A stretch of 64,000 bases of DNA from Malaya genurostris (GCF_030247185.1 NC_080572.1:235105336-235169335); one strand, 5' to 3'. Positions 33,260-45,003 are shown, counted from the stretch's first letter. Notes: generated from the sequence alone by a model not told the origin. Numbers and translations are program-made.

Positions 33260-33478
33260 CACGGATGCAAATCTATTGCCGGTATCATTATTAGGAAATC
33301 ATGAAAATCATGAAACATTTTGTGAACTAGTCTCATAAAAAATTTCATGATTCAAAACATTTTTCTCATAATATCATTATTAATGTACACGAGAAGACAC
33401 ATTTCATGATTTTCCTAATTTCTTAATCGTGGTACCGACAATGGAATTTTATCCATGAACAAAAATTGTTCATCCGTG
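33260..33478. repeat. Palindromic MITE with TA duplication (219 bp)
   Basis: Begins CACGGATG and ends CATCCGTG, flanked by TA on both sides (33258-33259, 33479-33480). Inner inverted arms include GGAAATCATGAAA at about 33292 and TTTCATGATTTTCC at about 33402. No coding sequence. The TA duplication and short palindromic body suggest a Tc1/mariner-mobilised MITE. Confidence 0.65.
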
Positions 33479-33736
33479 TACAAAAATTTATGACATATTT
33501 TTATAGGTTACGCACATTATTGGTATCCTAGTCTATATGACCATAGTCTCCGAAGCTTTGGAATTGATGCTTGAATATTCCACAAGCTTTTTTTTCGAAC
33601 ATGCTTTTCATTGTAACATGTTCTTTCCATGAGCATTTATTTATCAAAGTTATATACCAACATTTTGTCTTTATCTATAAAAAGGGTATAGAATTGCTGG
33701 GAAAGCTTACTTTTGAGCAGCCCTGGAGTTCCCTGG

Positions 33737-34990
33737 TGTTTTTACCTTTCTCATATAGAAAGGCTATGCAACCACTGTGAAAACCGACTTTTGATATGGA
33801 ACCCGGAAGACCGAGTGTCATATACCATTCGACTCAGTTCGTCAAGTACGCAAAATGTCTGTGTGTGTGGGAGAGCGAGAGAAATATGCACTCACTTTTC
33901 CCCGAGATGGTTGAAGCGATTTTCACTAAATTAGACTAGAATGAAAAGTACTATTGTTCCATAGATTTTTTTTAAATTTGGTATGGATCTGACTTTCGGT
34001 TCCGTAATTACAAAGAATAATGTACAAAGGATTGTTCAAAATATGCACTCACATTTCTTCGAAATGGCTGTGAACCGATTTAGCAAACTTAGGCTCAAAT
34101 GAAAGATACTACTGCTCCAGAGATGTTTTTTTAAATTTCATCTGGATTTGACTTCCGGTTCCGGAATTGCAGGGTGATAAGTGAAAAAAAACTTCAAAAT
34201 TAAAAGCTAACCTTCATAAAAGAAGATCTAATCTAATTTCAAAAATTACAATCAATTTCATTTAGTTTACAGGTGTTGTGAATTGAAGACCACAAAAAAC
34301 TCACATTGGATACACCGGTTCTCGGAATCCAATTGCGGAATAAACGGAAATAGTGGCCAAAAACTTCAAAACGGAACTCACTTGATTTTCTCAGATATGG
34401 CTACACCAACGTTCACAAACTTAGGTTCAAATGAAAAACCTTATCGTCACATATAACGCTATTCAAGTTTATCCGGATCCGACTTCCGGTTCTTGAAAAA
34501 TAGGATAAAGTATGTTTAAAATTTCGAACCGTCATTTAGAGCGACGGTGAAATGAGGGGAAAATTCTTCCGAAATCGGTTCAAGACTGTTTCAATTTGTA
34601 GATTATGTGGGATGCTTGCTAAACGAACCGATTTTGGCGACACCGGTTCCCAGATTTCGGTTCCGGGAGTACCGGAAATAGTTAACAAAAACTTCAAAAC
34701 GGAACTCACTTGATTTTCTCAAAGACGGCAGAACCGGTTTTCACAAACTTAGGCTCAAATGAAAGGGATTAGCTGCTACCCCATCACTTAGAGCAAAGCT
34801 GCAGAAAACGGGTAAATTCTTAATTTGGCATATTTTTTTTACAAAGGTTATGTTAGTTTGTACACAAGTAAACTTGATTGTTTTTATGTAAATTTTATTT
34901 AAAATTGTTTGGAAAAATCGTTTAATGATATTTATGAAAATATAAGTAATATGAGAAAGACATCATTATACCACTAGGTGGATTGAAAAA
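33737..34990 (-). repeat. Interspersed family R, long copy (minus)
   Basis: Starts TACCTTTCTCATATAGAAAG GCTATGC and ends ATTATACCACTAGGTGGATT. It contains about five degenerate internal units with the diagnostic CGACTTCCGGTTC. At about 1.25 kb it is one of the longest copies with single, non-amplified units. A SINE copy abuts its right end. Confidence 0.85.
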
Positions 34991-34995
34991 CTGTG

Positions 34996-35118
34996 TTTTT
35001 TTGTTTCTGTTATAGAGTTTTTAACCTTAAGGTCCTAAGTCTCTTTGAACCTTAAAAACTTTCTGACCCTATGTGCGGTATTGGGAATCGAACCAAGGCG
35101 GGATTCATGGAAGGAATG
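34996..35118 (-). repeat. tRNA-derived SINE, second copy (minus, diverged)
   Basis: TTTTTTTGTTTCTGTTATAG AG, TTTAACCTTAAGGTC and the B-box complement GGGAATCGAACCAAGGCGGG match the SINE at 16485-16640. The A-box end is cut where family-R sequence begins. Confidence 0.65.
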
Positions 35119-35124
35119 GACTAA

Positions 35125-35430
35125 ATCCGTAGTATTCTATACCATTCGACTCAGCTTCACAAAATCGTTAAATATGTGTGTATGTGGGTGCTCATTTCCA
35201 CGTATTTTATATCCGCTTGATTTTCTCGAAGATGACTGAATCGACTTTATCCTCGAAAGCTAATATTGGAACATTGATCAAATTGGCAAATGGCAAATGG
35301 TAGAAACTCTACGGTTCCGGAGATATAATCGTAAAATTGACGTAACTGACAAACCGCTCCTTTTGTAACTTTCTCTGAGATGCCTGGAACGATTTCGTTA
35401 ATTTAAGATTCGTTTGAAAGCAACGTTTAA
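35125..35430 (-). repeat. Interspersed family R, fragment (minus)
   Basis: CTATACCATTCGACTCAGCT, short GT-rich run and GATTTTCTCGAAGATGACTG AATCGA match the left part of minus-oriented copies. The distal end is missing. Confidence 0.65.
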
Positions 35431-35490
35431 GTCATTGATCAATTTTGAATGGCATATGCTGGACTCTTCCGGTCTCGGAGAATTTATCTT

Positions 35491-36086
35491 TTAAGGACTG
35501 AGGCCAGCAGGTCGCGTAAAACCACGTGGCTCGCTGTGCGTATTACATTTCTCTCCATGCTCTCTCGCAAATGTGCAAAGTGTCTCTTGATGTGGCCGGG
35601 TGGCCAAGAAAGTTTAGATATTTTCGGTTACAAGTTTGACTATATCACATAAAATCCAAGAAAGCTGCCGCATGTTTGGCACCCTTCTTGAGCCGATTTT
35701 ATTTCTTTCTCATGTTTCGTTACGTTACCAGGGAACTAAAATCGCGACAACATATATGTTTTTATGCACTAAATCGCATCTAAATTAAATTATCTAGACA
35801 TTATCAGGATAGATTTTTGATCCATGGTTTTGAAGACGAGATATTCAATGAACAAGTTGAAAGTTGCCGTTTTCAGCAATGCAATTCTTCCTTCAGTAAA
35901 AAGGCTTTTTCGACCGCTAAAGTCAATGAACCATTCTGAAATTTTCACAGAATAATCTAAACTAATTTTCTAAGAGATTGTCAGTTGGGTTTTTTTTATA
36001 TTCGTCACCGTTTCTGAGAAAATCAGATTTGAAGCGTGAAAATAGCCTTCTAAAACGCCCTAAAACACACTGGCCTCAGCCTTTAA
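35491..36086. repeat. Possible TTAA-flanked element (~590 bp)
   Basis: TTAAGGACTGAGGCCAG at the left and, in reverse complement, TTAAAGGCTGAGGCCAG at the right. Both ends start at a TTAA, the target of piggyBac-type transposases. The interior is non-coding. The terminal match is about 13 bases, so this remains tentative. Confidence 0.45.
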
Positions 36087-36203
36087 GTGACATATGCGGC
36101 AGACCCCTCTTTCCCTATTGGTCAAATTTTCTAGGAAATAACTAAACCGATATCTAAAATCTTAGGCTCGTTTTAATGCCATTATCAGAAAAGCTGCATA
36201 GAG

Positions 36204-36396
36204 GCAGACCCTGTCAGCTTGAAGCGAAATCAATCTTCAGTTCAGCAACGCCATTGCACGGCATCACATTCAACGTATCATGTCAATTGCATAGGTGCGC
36301 AGTGTTGCTATGTTGGCGCGCACGAATTTGACATTGGACATTGGATTTGTTCGGGAAATGCGAGAGCTGGATATCTTGTTCATATGATGTCTTTGG
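36204..36396 (+). repeat. Unclassified ~270-bp interspersed family, copy 4 (deleted)
   Basis: GCAGACCCTGTCAGCTTGAA, TTCAGCAACGCCATTGCACG, GGCGCGCACGAATTTGACAT and GAGAGCTGGATATCTTGTTC are shared with the other three copies. About 70 bp of the middle is deleted relative to copy 2. Confidence 0.75.
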
Positions 36397-37249
36397 TAGA
36401 GGACAATTATCGAATTCAAATATATTATTTCAGAAATCTTACCCAAGTAACGTTAAAGCACACTTTTCTGAATCAATCTGAAAATCAGTGGATCTACTCA
36501 GGTTTGTTCCAAAAACTAGCTCAATGATGTAATTGTTTTAAGAGGACTCTTTGAATGACAAGAGAAATCCATTTCTATTTCATTTCGATAGGTTTTCTAC
36601 TGGGTTCATGTTGAAGTACTCTCCATTGCAACTTTTATGTGAATGCTATGTTTGTTAGGACAACATACAGACGATGACGTGGTTTCTGTTTCAGGGTCCA
36701 GAACCATTAATTTACAAAATACTTTGGATAAGTTGTCAATTCGGGCTATCATATAGGGTATCGATTTCTCTATGAAAAATAAAGCTGGAGGTATTTCCAT
36801 GGAAATATGATCTCGTTCACTTGGTTGTACAAACAGCATTCGGTAAACCTCGAGAAAATCTTACTTTGATTGTCAATATATGCTCAATTTTAGTTAAGGT
36901 ACTTTCTTAGGCAAATAGTTCAAAAGCAAATCCACAGAAACAATTTTATCTGAATAATTCACTTTTTGCAAATTTTTTTTTCAGTGTTTGCATTTGTAGA
37001 AAAAATCAACTCGACTGTAGTTGTTTTTCAAAAAGGTTGACAAGTTATCAGGCGAGATTTGAGTATGGATGTAGCTTTTCCGGAAGAATTAAATGCCGCT
37101 TCTATGCCTAAAACTTCGAAAACCATATGTTATTTTCGAGCGAAGGCAAATTGAATATCCGATGAAATTATTTGTTCCTTTCTCTTTGCGAAAGCCGAGT
37201 TGTGTGTTAGATAACAAGCCGTTCGCCTCGAGTCGATGCGTAGCAAAAT
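36397..37249. other. Gene-free interval
   Basis: Nothing recognised on either strand. Confidence 0.3.
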
Positions 37250-37690
37250 AATTTTTATTCGTCAATTTTCGACTGATTTTTAAGCGTCGCGATGAGCCTA
37301 TATGAGTTGAAATTGGATACTGGTTTCCCCGGTTTTTGAATGGCTATTACTTTCATCAGTCTTCTATCATGCGGAACAATATTTTGCTCGAGAAACCTGT
37401 TTGAATGACTTCAATAAGCAGGTCAATGTCAGGTAGATTCTTTAAGTTGAGTTTAATTCTATCTGGACCGGAGTTTCCAGTATAAAATTCTGCTCAGGAA
37501 CAGAATCTGGGAAATCTTTTCTTTCAACGTCAAGTATCCGTTGGTTCGAGAAATATATAGAGCCTCGAAAAAGGGTCTCCAATAACTTTCTATGTGTATT
37601 CCTATCGGATTGATGTCAAGCAAAAGGGATAGATCTAACGCATTTGGACGTGCCGAAGGTTTTCGAGTACGTGCTATATCTCCCATATTT
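37250..37690 (-). pseudogene. Non-LTR retrotransposon ORF2 fossil (start of reverse transcriptase)
   Basis: Read on the minus strand, the segment around 37480-37295 contains GNSGPDRIKLNL (the APGPDGI-type block at the start of RT) and, in another frame, RRLMKVIAIQKPGKPVSNFN then SYRLI, matching the conserved WR-x-KVI-PIPKPGK...YRPI block of non-LTR reverse transcriptases. The upstream 75 codons (37686-37459) are open and would be the endonuclease-RT linker. Stops and frameshifts make it non-functional. The clade cannot be told from so little. Confidence 0.6.
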
Positions 37691-39147
37691 AAAACTGAAA
37701 TGTCAAAGATCAGTTCGTTTACGTGCTTTACTCAAAGCAGGCGTGTCGCTGCAGTCTCTGTGATTATTTTTCTGTGGAAAAAGCGCTCATTGTCGAGCTT
37801 TTCTATGAGCTACCCAAAATTAGGTACGAAAAAACATTTGAATCACTATCAAAATTTTTGGTAAATAACCGAAATACTCTTTTTGAGTTCATAAGGGGTA
37901 ATAACTGAATCATTATCTACTTAAACGTTGACTTGATAGTAAAAAATAGGTAGCGAGCATTGCCAAACTTGACAACACTTTGGGTAATCTTCCATTCACT
38001 CAAAAAAAAAACAAAATTAGGTAGCGGTCTGGTAAGTGTGTAGTAAGCAATAAGATATTCTTGAGATGAGCAAACTTAAAGAACAAAACGATAGTGCCAA
38101 GTGCTAATGACCTCAGAAAGAGCCAAATTTCGACATTCAGTAAGCGAATGAAATTAGAACGTTATAGCTGAACAAATCGAATAATTCAATTTAGGTGCAG
38201 TTTACGAAGGAACACGAATCGGAAGAAGCCTAGTTCGAGCTGGAAAACAACAAAGTCCGCTGCGTTGAGGATAAAAACACGTTTATGTTGAGGACAATAC
38301 CATTGATGTATCTGACCTTCCGAAAAGCCACCACAGAGCTGATAGTAGTTCAATTTATATAAATTGATGAGTTGTTGTTCGGCTACCCTCGGCATCTTAG
38401 ATCTTAAGCAGTGTGCCTTCAAACTTGTATTATTAAATAAAAAAAGTTGTTGTTGTCCACCTTGAGCTCTTAATGAAACCTAAATTTGAGACAAAGACTT
38501 GCCGAAATTCTTAACATCTAAACAAACTGATTAAAGTGGTTTATGACAATAAGACATTCAAATTTCGATTGAGGGGTTCGTGTTTTGAATTAATTTAAAC
38601 CTTTCAGAACTTGGTTAAACCAAAATGATTTGTTTCTCAAATGTCTTTTTTTTCAGAATTGTATCCCATGAGTTTATTTTTGATTCCAGTCACAAATACC
38701 AATACCACGGAACTGAAATAATACAGATACCATGGGCTTTTAATATAAAATTTTATGTTCAACAAGCCGAATAATTATTACTAGTTTTATGATAAAGATA
38801 TTTATTAGACGGCTTTACAACTTTATCGACCACCATACAAGTGAAGGGGATGCACATGCCATGCATGAACTCATTTCTGCAATTTTATCATTTGGATTGG
38901 AAATGATATCAACAAATAAATTTATTCCATGGAGAGAATTCTTAGTCATTCAGTCTGGATTAAAAACAAGTGTGGGTTAGTTCCAAACGGATTCGTTGAA
39001 CGTGGCAAATTAATTCGAGTCTGGTAAAACAAGTTTTACTCGGAATTAATTATCATATGCTTCTAGAAGCCGTGTTATTTCGAGTGTAAGCGAAGTTCAA
39101 TAAAACTTGGAAAATGAAAACATTTTCGATAATGTCGTCGCTGTAAT
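37691..39147. other. Gene-free interval
   Basis: No protein family or bounded repeat recognised. Short open frames at 38186-38422 (minus) and 38789-38980 (plus) have no recognisable motif. Confidence 0.3.
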
Positions 39148-39435
39148 AAAGGGTGATTTTTGCTGGTATCTTTTTGGAAACACTGCTTTTGACAGATAAC
39201 GCATTCATCGTGTCTTGTATCATTTTCAAACTTGTTCAGTTTGGTCTATTTGTGTTCAGCGTTCAGCGACGAAGTTCATTTCTGGTTGAATGGATATGTC
39301 AACAAGCAATATTGCTGCATTTGGAGTGAAGACCAACCAGAAGCAATGCAAGAGCTACCAATGCATGCCACAAAAAAGTCATTGTTTGGTGTCGATTATA
39401 GGCCGGTAGCATTACTCGTGAAATACAGTTGTTAA
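39148..39435 (+). mobile_element. Truncated rosa-type (DD41D) mariner relative
   Basis: AGGGTGATTTTTGCTGGTAT at 39147 on matches the terminal repeat start of the element at 42678-43602. It then jumps to transposase sequence from the first catalytic region: SDEVHFWLNGYVNKQYCCIW followed by SEDQPEAMQELPMH. It breaks off near 39435. The first Asp block is present but everything else is gone. Confidence 0.7.
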
Positions 39436-41794
39436 ATTCATTGTAACAAATAGATCAAAAATTGCTTCATTGCACCAATCGATAGATTTACACAACGAAC
39501 AAATCATGTAAATTTGCGTCTCAACAGATGCACATTGAATGAGCGGGCAATTTATTTAAATTTACATCCAAAAGTATGTAACTATTAATCATTCTACTGC
39601 TTATTCTTCTAACAACGAAACAGACACAAAATCCAAATTACCATGCAAATGGATGTAATATTCTGTTATCTCCCACGAAAATACGACATGCTTGAATACA
39701 CGTCATAAGTAACGATTTTCTTTTTTTTCTAAGAGTTGTAACACAGATTCTAATGTTCTACTCTTTAATTGAAGATCAATTTTCACGACGCTACGACCTT
39801 CTCAGTAGACCGTTCTATTTTGTTGGTCTTTGAGCGCTAAAATATTCGTTTAGTTTGCTGGAACGGTTTGTTGTTGTTTTTTCTCTTGCAAAAATAGTGT
39901 GAAAATTAGATGTTACCTTCATATAGAAAGAAGATTTGTTGCTATTCTACGTGAAGTAGAAGTATTGTACAGGTATGTAGTGTTAGTTTAAAAAAATGAA
40001 TGGAAAAAACGTAGGAAATTCTCCAGTAAAACTAGTCCAACGGGGCTCCAACTCCTCATATTAAAAATGGATCAACAATGGACATCTGTTTGCCGGGTTT
40101 GTTGAATGGAAAAAATGGCATTCGGTACAACGATCTGTTTCAGAATCGGCAAACGAAGGCCCCGTGTTGGCCTCCCGTTGAACGATTGATTGGACGTTCA
40201 TTGGACCAATGATCCTACGTATTGGACCAATGAAGGACCACCGTTGAACGTTTTTTTCTAAGAGGGATATGAAATCAGATTGTCATACGAGAGCTTATTT
40301 CAAATCGATCCACATTTTGTGTATTACGAAATGATTATGCAATATACCGTCGAATAAAAGATTGTGAGATGCTTAGAAGACAGTGCATTAAAAGTGAAAC
40401 TAGATTGCCGCTCCGAGCAAACCTATCTTTCAAATACCAAGTTCTGAGAATTCAAAACGAATAAATTCTCATCCGTAACCAACAAAAAAATGCTGAAACT
40501 TGAAAAAACGGCATAAAAATCAAAACAAAAAAGCATTAGGTGGGAAGATATAAACGAAGATAGATTCACTTTTACTGAGGAATAAAACATGCATTTACTC
40601 CAATGAAACTTTGTCAGAAAAAAATGCACTTTTTGATCAAACAATGAGGATTAATAGCTAAATAATTGGATGTTTTCGTTTGATCAGTGTTGCTCCACGA
40701 TCGTTTATTGTTTTTCTACAACAACAACTGCGTTTTTGGACAAACGACGAGTAGAAAATGCAGGATTTTTTTTGTTAGCATCGCCGCTGTTAATTAATAT
40801 AAAAAGAAATCATAATGTTGTTTTTCCGGGGAATGTTGAATCAATGTATTGATTTTTAAATTTTTTTATGATTATCTCCAAATTGAAACACTAAAGAAGC
40901 GCGCGGTAGCCGGCTGCCCAGAGTAATAAACACGTAATAATATTATTAGAATATTTACTAACAAGCTACTCCTTTCTAAAATGCATGTAGAAAATGCAGA
41001 AGATTCCTCGTTTTCTAATAGCAACATGCATTGAACAAATAATCATCCTTCCCACAATCACCCTTCCCAAGTAGATCTGCAGTCAGACGTGACCGGTGTC
41101 GATTTTTATCAGCATGCAGAGATGAATGTAGTTTGCACAATGTAAAACTGCAATGTTAATTCCAAGCATGTTGTTTCAGAAAAAACGCTTTTAAAAAAGC
41201 TCTATTAGGTGGTTTTTAATGCTAGTGCCAAATAATTGGCATTAATAGTTAATATTAAATAAAGACCTCAAATAGCCATTATCTTAAATAATTCATTGAA
41301 TATTTTCCATATAATCGAAATCGAAAAATTATAAGGAAAAATGGATCAAAAGTGTTTTGATCAGAACTGCAACAACGCCCACACAATCAACTTCTGGTTC
41401 ATTATTCGAACCAGTCTGCACACTTACATCATAGTAACAAAACAGATAAACAGACGTAACGCTTAGAAGATGTTCCATTATTTTTCGAGTGCACATTTCA
41501 ATGGAAACTTGAATGCTATCTTGCGAAAAAAACATCAAGATTTTCATTTATTATATATTATGGTTTGAATTAAAGAAATTTCTGCAGCACATCATCATCA
41601 TCATACACGGTTATAAAAAATTATTCAGAGTTTGAGTACTACATACTCAATTTCAAATGATACTTGGAAACGTCAAAAATTGGGTAGTTACCGTTATTTA
41701 TAGTGAGTGATTCAAAATTTGAGTTCAACGGGAACAATCGAAATTTACAATCTTGCAAATTATCAAAACTAAGATCTGACAGTTTAGTAGTTTT
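39436..41794. other. Gene-free interval
   Basis: No gene recognised. GAACGATTGATTGGACGTTC ATTGGACCAATGA near 40180-40260 is a small local repeat (ATTGGACCAATGA twice), and CATCATCATCATCAT near 41590 is a short microsatellite. Confidence 0.3.
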
Positions 41795-41796
41795 TA

Positions 41797-42677
41797 CCTT
41801 CCTCAAATAGAAAGGTTATGCGTGTGTGTAATATTTTTTGCACTCACTTTTCTCAGAGACAGCTGAACCGATTCTCACAAACCTAGATTAAAATGAAAGG
41901 TATAATTGTCGCATACAAAGCTTCTGAATGTTAGCTGGATCCGACTTCCGGTTCCGGAATTACAGGTTGATTAGTGTAACAATTCTAATTTCAAATTACT
42001 TTCTCACTTTTCTCAGAGATGGCGTGATCAATTTTAACAAACTTAGGTTCAGAAGAAAGGTCTCATGGTCCCATACAAAACTTCCGAATTTCATCCACAT
42101 CCGACTTCCGGTTTCGGAATTACAGAATGAAGAGTGTTGAAAATTTCAAATAGTTATACAGAGCGGAAATGCAAAACACGGAAAAATATTTAAAAACTGG
42201 GCTCAAATCTATTCCAATCTTGAGGCCTGATCAGTTGATGGCCAAGCGAATCAACTTTGGCTATACCACTTTCCGGCTTCCGGGTGATATTGTTCACAAG
42301 CTCTAAAATCACTCACTTTTCTCAGCGATGGCTTGAGCTATTTTCATTTCAAATGAACGGTCTTATAATTATGTGAAAGTTTTGTTTCACTAGCACTTGA
42401 AACGGTGAAACAAGAATCGTAGAAAAATTTCAAAACTAATTGTCAGTAGACGGTCAAACAAAGCAATTTAGACTTTTCTGGTTCCCAGTTTCCGAATAAC
42501 TAGCCGATATTGTAGCAATATACTCACTCACTTTTCTCGAATCGATTTCGATTCTACCGATTCCCGGATTCCAATTTCGGAAGTACCTGAAATAGTTTAC
42601 TTAGTCACTTCGTTTTCTCTGACATGGCCTAACCAATCTGAGAACTGTTTTATTATGTAGATTATACTAGTTATATA
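41797..42677 (-). repeat. Interspersed family R, copy (minus), right end cut by a rosa-type element
   Basis: Starts TACCTTCCTCAAATAGAAAG GTTATGC and shows several CGACTTCCGGTTCCGGAATT blocks. Family sequence fades near 42660, right before the DNA transposon at 42678. Confidence 0.75.
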
Positions 42678-43602
42678 TAGGGTGATTTTTCAAGAGCTTG
42701 AGAACTTTTTTAAACAATAAAACGCATAAAATTTGCAAAATCTCATCGGTTCTTTATTTTAAACGTTAGATTGGTACATGACATTTACTTTTTGAAGATA
42801 ATTTCATTTAAATGTTGACCGCGGCTGCGTCTTAGGTGGTCCATTCGGAAAGTCCAATTTTGGGCAACTTTTTCGAGCATTTCGGCCGGAATAGCCCGAA
42901 TTTCTTCGGAAATGTTGTCTTCCAAAGCTGGAATAGTTACTGGCTTATTTCTGTAGACTTTAGACTTGACGTAGCCCCACAAAAAATAGTCTAAAGGCGT
43001 CAAATCGCATGATCTTGGTGGCCAACTTACCGGTCCATTTCTTGAGATGAATTGTTCTCCGAAGTTTTCCCTCAAAATGGCCATAGAATCGCGAGCTGTG
43101 TGGCATGTAGCGCCATCTTGTTGAAACCACATGTCAACCAAGTTCAGTTCTTCCATTTTTGGCAACAAAAAGTTTGTTAGCATCGAACGATAGCGATCGC
43201 CATTCACTGTAACGTTGCGTCCAACAGCATCTCTGAAAAAATACGGTCCAATGATTCCACCAGCGTACAAACCACACCAAACAGTGCATTTTTCGGGATG
43301 CATGGGCAGTTCTTGAACGGCTTCTGGTTGCTCTTCACTCCAAATGCGGCAATTTTGCTTATTTACGTAGCCATTCAACCAGAAATGAGCCTCATCGCTG
43401 AACAAAATTTGTCGATAAAAAAGCGGATTTTCCGAATGGACCACCTAAGACGCAGCCGCGGTCAACATTTAAATGAAATTATCTTCAAAAAGTAAATGTC
43501 ATGTACCAATCTAACGTTTAAAATAAAGAACCGATGAGATTTTGCAAATTTTATGCGTTTTATTGTTTAAAAAAGTTCTCAAGCTCTTAAAAAATCACCC
43601 TG
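42678..43602 (-). mobile_element. Rosa-type (DD41D) transposon derivative with 174-bp inverted ends
   Basis: The element is 925 bp, flanked by TA-rich TATATA on both sides, with termini AGGGTGATTTTT and (inverted) CAGGGTGATTTTT. The left 174 bp (42678-42851) reappear nearly perfectly inverted as the right 174 bp (43429-43602). Normal rosa-type terminal repeats are far shorter. The left arm includes the C-terminal coding end of the transposase (minus strand), so the right arm is an inverted copy of that coding end. The N-terminal DNA-binding half of the gene is missing. The element therefore looks like a fold-back product created during gap repair or aberrant transposition. Confidence 0.82.
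42785..43444 (-). pseudogene. Rosa-type (DD41D) mariner-like transposase lacking its N-terminus
   Basis: The cut-and-paste transposase catalytic domain, without the N-terminal helix-turn-helix region. Visible blocks: ILFSDEAHFWLNGYVNKQNC (first Asp), WFQQDGATCHTARDSM (second Asp) and SCDLTPLDYFLWGYVKSKVY (third Asp in PLDYF). There are 41 residues between the second and third Asp, the DD41D spacing that distinguishes the rosa group from DD34D mariner. The C-terminus MDHLRRSRGQHLNEIIFKK is intact. The open stretch is 219 codons without breaks. The 5' side runs into the inverted arm, so the first few residues are not original. The catalytic triad is intact but the protein could not recognise DNA ends without its N-terminus. 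Confidence 0.85.
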
Positions 43603-43850
43603 TATATATAACTTGTTTTTGTCCCTTTTTGCCTTTCTCATATAGAAAGGTTGTGCAATCACTTGAAAACCCGACTCAATTCATCGAGCTGAGCAATGTC
43701 TCTGTGTGTATGTGCCAAATAAAGTCACTAGGTCTTCTCGTAAATGACTGAACCGATTTTGACAAACTTAGATTCTAAACTTCATCCGGATCCGACTTCC
43801 GGTTCCAGAGTTATAGGGTGAAGTGTGTTAAATATTGTATACCGTCACTT

Positions 43851-45003
43851 TTTTTTATAAAATTTTTTATTCAGGCCTTTTTGCGTACAACCTTTACGTG
43901 GCCGATTGGCTTACATTTTGTTGTTTTTTTGCTATTGGATTTCGTTGTCACCCTTTTTCTAGGGGGAGATGAGCTTCCATTTCCTTCTAACGAGGAGCGA
44001 GGGTCACGGACAGCTTATCTCATCATCCATTGCTCCTTCGTCGATGTTGTGTGTGATTTCCGTTTTCTTTTCGTTTCCCTTGTTGATCGTAGCCTTGGGC
44101 TCGTTGAGAGTTGCTGTAGATGCGCCTTGTTGTACATTGGTCGCAGTTGCTGGTTGGTTGGAAGGTAAGTTGTTAACTGCAGCTGGTGTATGGATGCTTC
44201 ATTGTTGTTGGTGACTGTTACAGGTGTACTGGGGTTGCTTTGGGTTGGTGTGAAGGAAGCACCGTTGTCCTTTGGTGTAGTTGTCTCCTTGTCCAGTTTA
44301 TCACATGGCTTACCATGGTGAACAGCTTTCTGGCAATATTGACATGTGGCCATCTGATTGTCATAGGTAACAAGTAATTTGCACGGGATTCTTGTATCCT
44401 GACCGAAAGTTACATAAGGTATAGGCCTCTTCAAGCGCATGCGTAACAAACATACGCCATTTAGAATACCGGGGAAAAAGCTCTTCCACTTTTCTTTTTC
44501 GATAGAGAGAATCTCTCCGTATTGGGACATAGTTTTGCGAATATAAGGATCAATGACGCTTGAGGGAAGATCATGCACACGCACTTCTATAGCACTATCT
44601 TCCATATATACTGGAATGTTGTACTTAATGTTTTCGGGCTCCACATAGTGCACATTGTTATTGTCTTTTGCGTATTGAATTGCATCCAACTCTTCAAAAA
44701 ATTGGATGTAAACAACATTATTTGTCTTATTGCATTGAAGTAAATGTACACGTTTAATGTCAAGATGCATTTGCTCCTTAAGCAAACCTTCAAGTTATCG
44801 TATCGAAGGTCGAATTTTGTACTGCCTGAAGTCAACAATAATTGTATTCTTTCGTATCGGCGGTAGCTTTTGTTCGTTTGGTTCACTTATTTCGAGATCG
44901 TTCTATTGTTCACTACACAATACTGTACTTGGTTTCTTCCGTCCCGAACGTAAGCGGTTTTGTTTTATCGACTGACTTGGATGAGATGTGAAAGCGAACT
45001 GAC
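43851..45003 (-). mobile_element. Gag-only retroposon, about 1.15 kb, with poly(A) tail and 10-bp target duplication
   Basis: ACCGTCACTT lies at 43841-43850 and again at 45004-45013. On the minus strand the insert has a 5' leader of about 110 bp, a gag-like ORF, a short 3'-UTR (AATAAAAAATTTTATAAAA) and an A tail at its 3' end next to the duplication. It contains no endonuclease or reverse transcriptase. The poly(A) plus target-site duplication show insertion by target-primed reverse transcription. Whether it is a gag-only element family or a retrocopy of an internally deleted or alternatively terminated transcript cannot be decided here. Confidence 0.78.
43871..44890 (-). pseudogene. Gag-like (ORF1) protein with one zinc knuckle, damaged
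   Basis: RNA-binding protein of a non-LTR retrotransposon type. The frame can be followed for 340 codons. A likely start at 44890 has become ATA. An in-frame TAA lies near 44804, and another TAA at 44015-44017. Beyond it the same frame continues for 48 codons of serine/lysine-rich sequence (SSSPPRKRVTTKSNSKKTTK) to TGA at 43871-43873. The longest intact piece is 44785-44015. Features: an RNA-recognition-like region (VRVHDLPSSVIDPYIRKTMS), GVCLLRMRLKRPIPYVTFG, a single CCHC knuckle CQYCQKAVHHGKPC, then a Thr/Gln-rich and basic tail. The three defects (start and two stops) are single substitutions, so it was intact when inserted. Confidence 0.75.

Noticed and set aside
38186..38422. 78-codon minus-strand frame as a small gene
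   Set aside because: No motif and no conserved features visible; could be transposon debris but not supportable.
43298..43495. Separate plus-strand gene encoding a transposase-like C-terminus
   Set aside because: The matching peptide arises because the right arm of the element is an inverted copy of its left arm.
44186..44377. Plus-strand cysteine/tryptophan-rich frame
   Set aside because: Antisense shadow of the gag-like protein on the minus strand.
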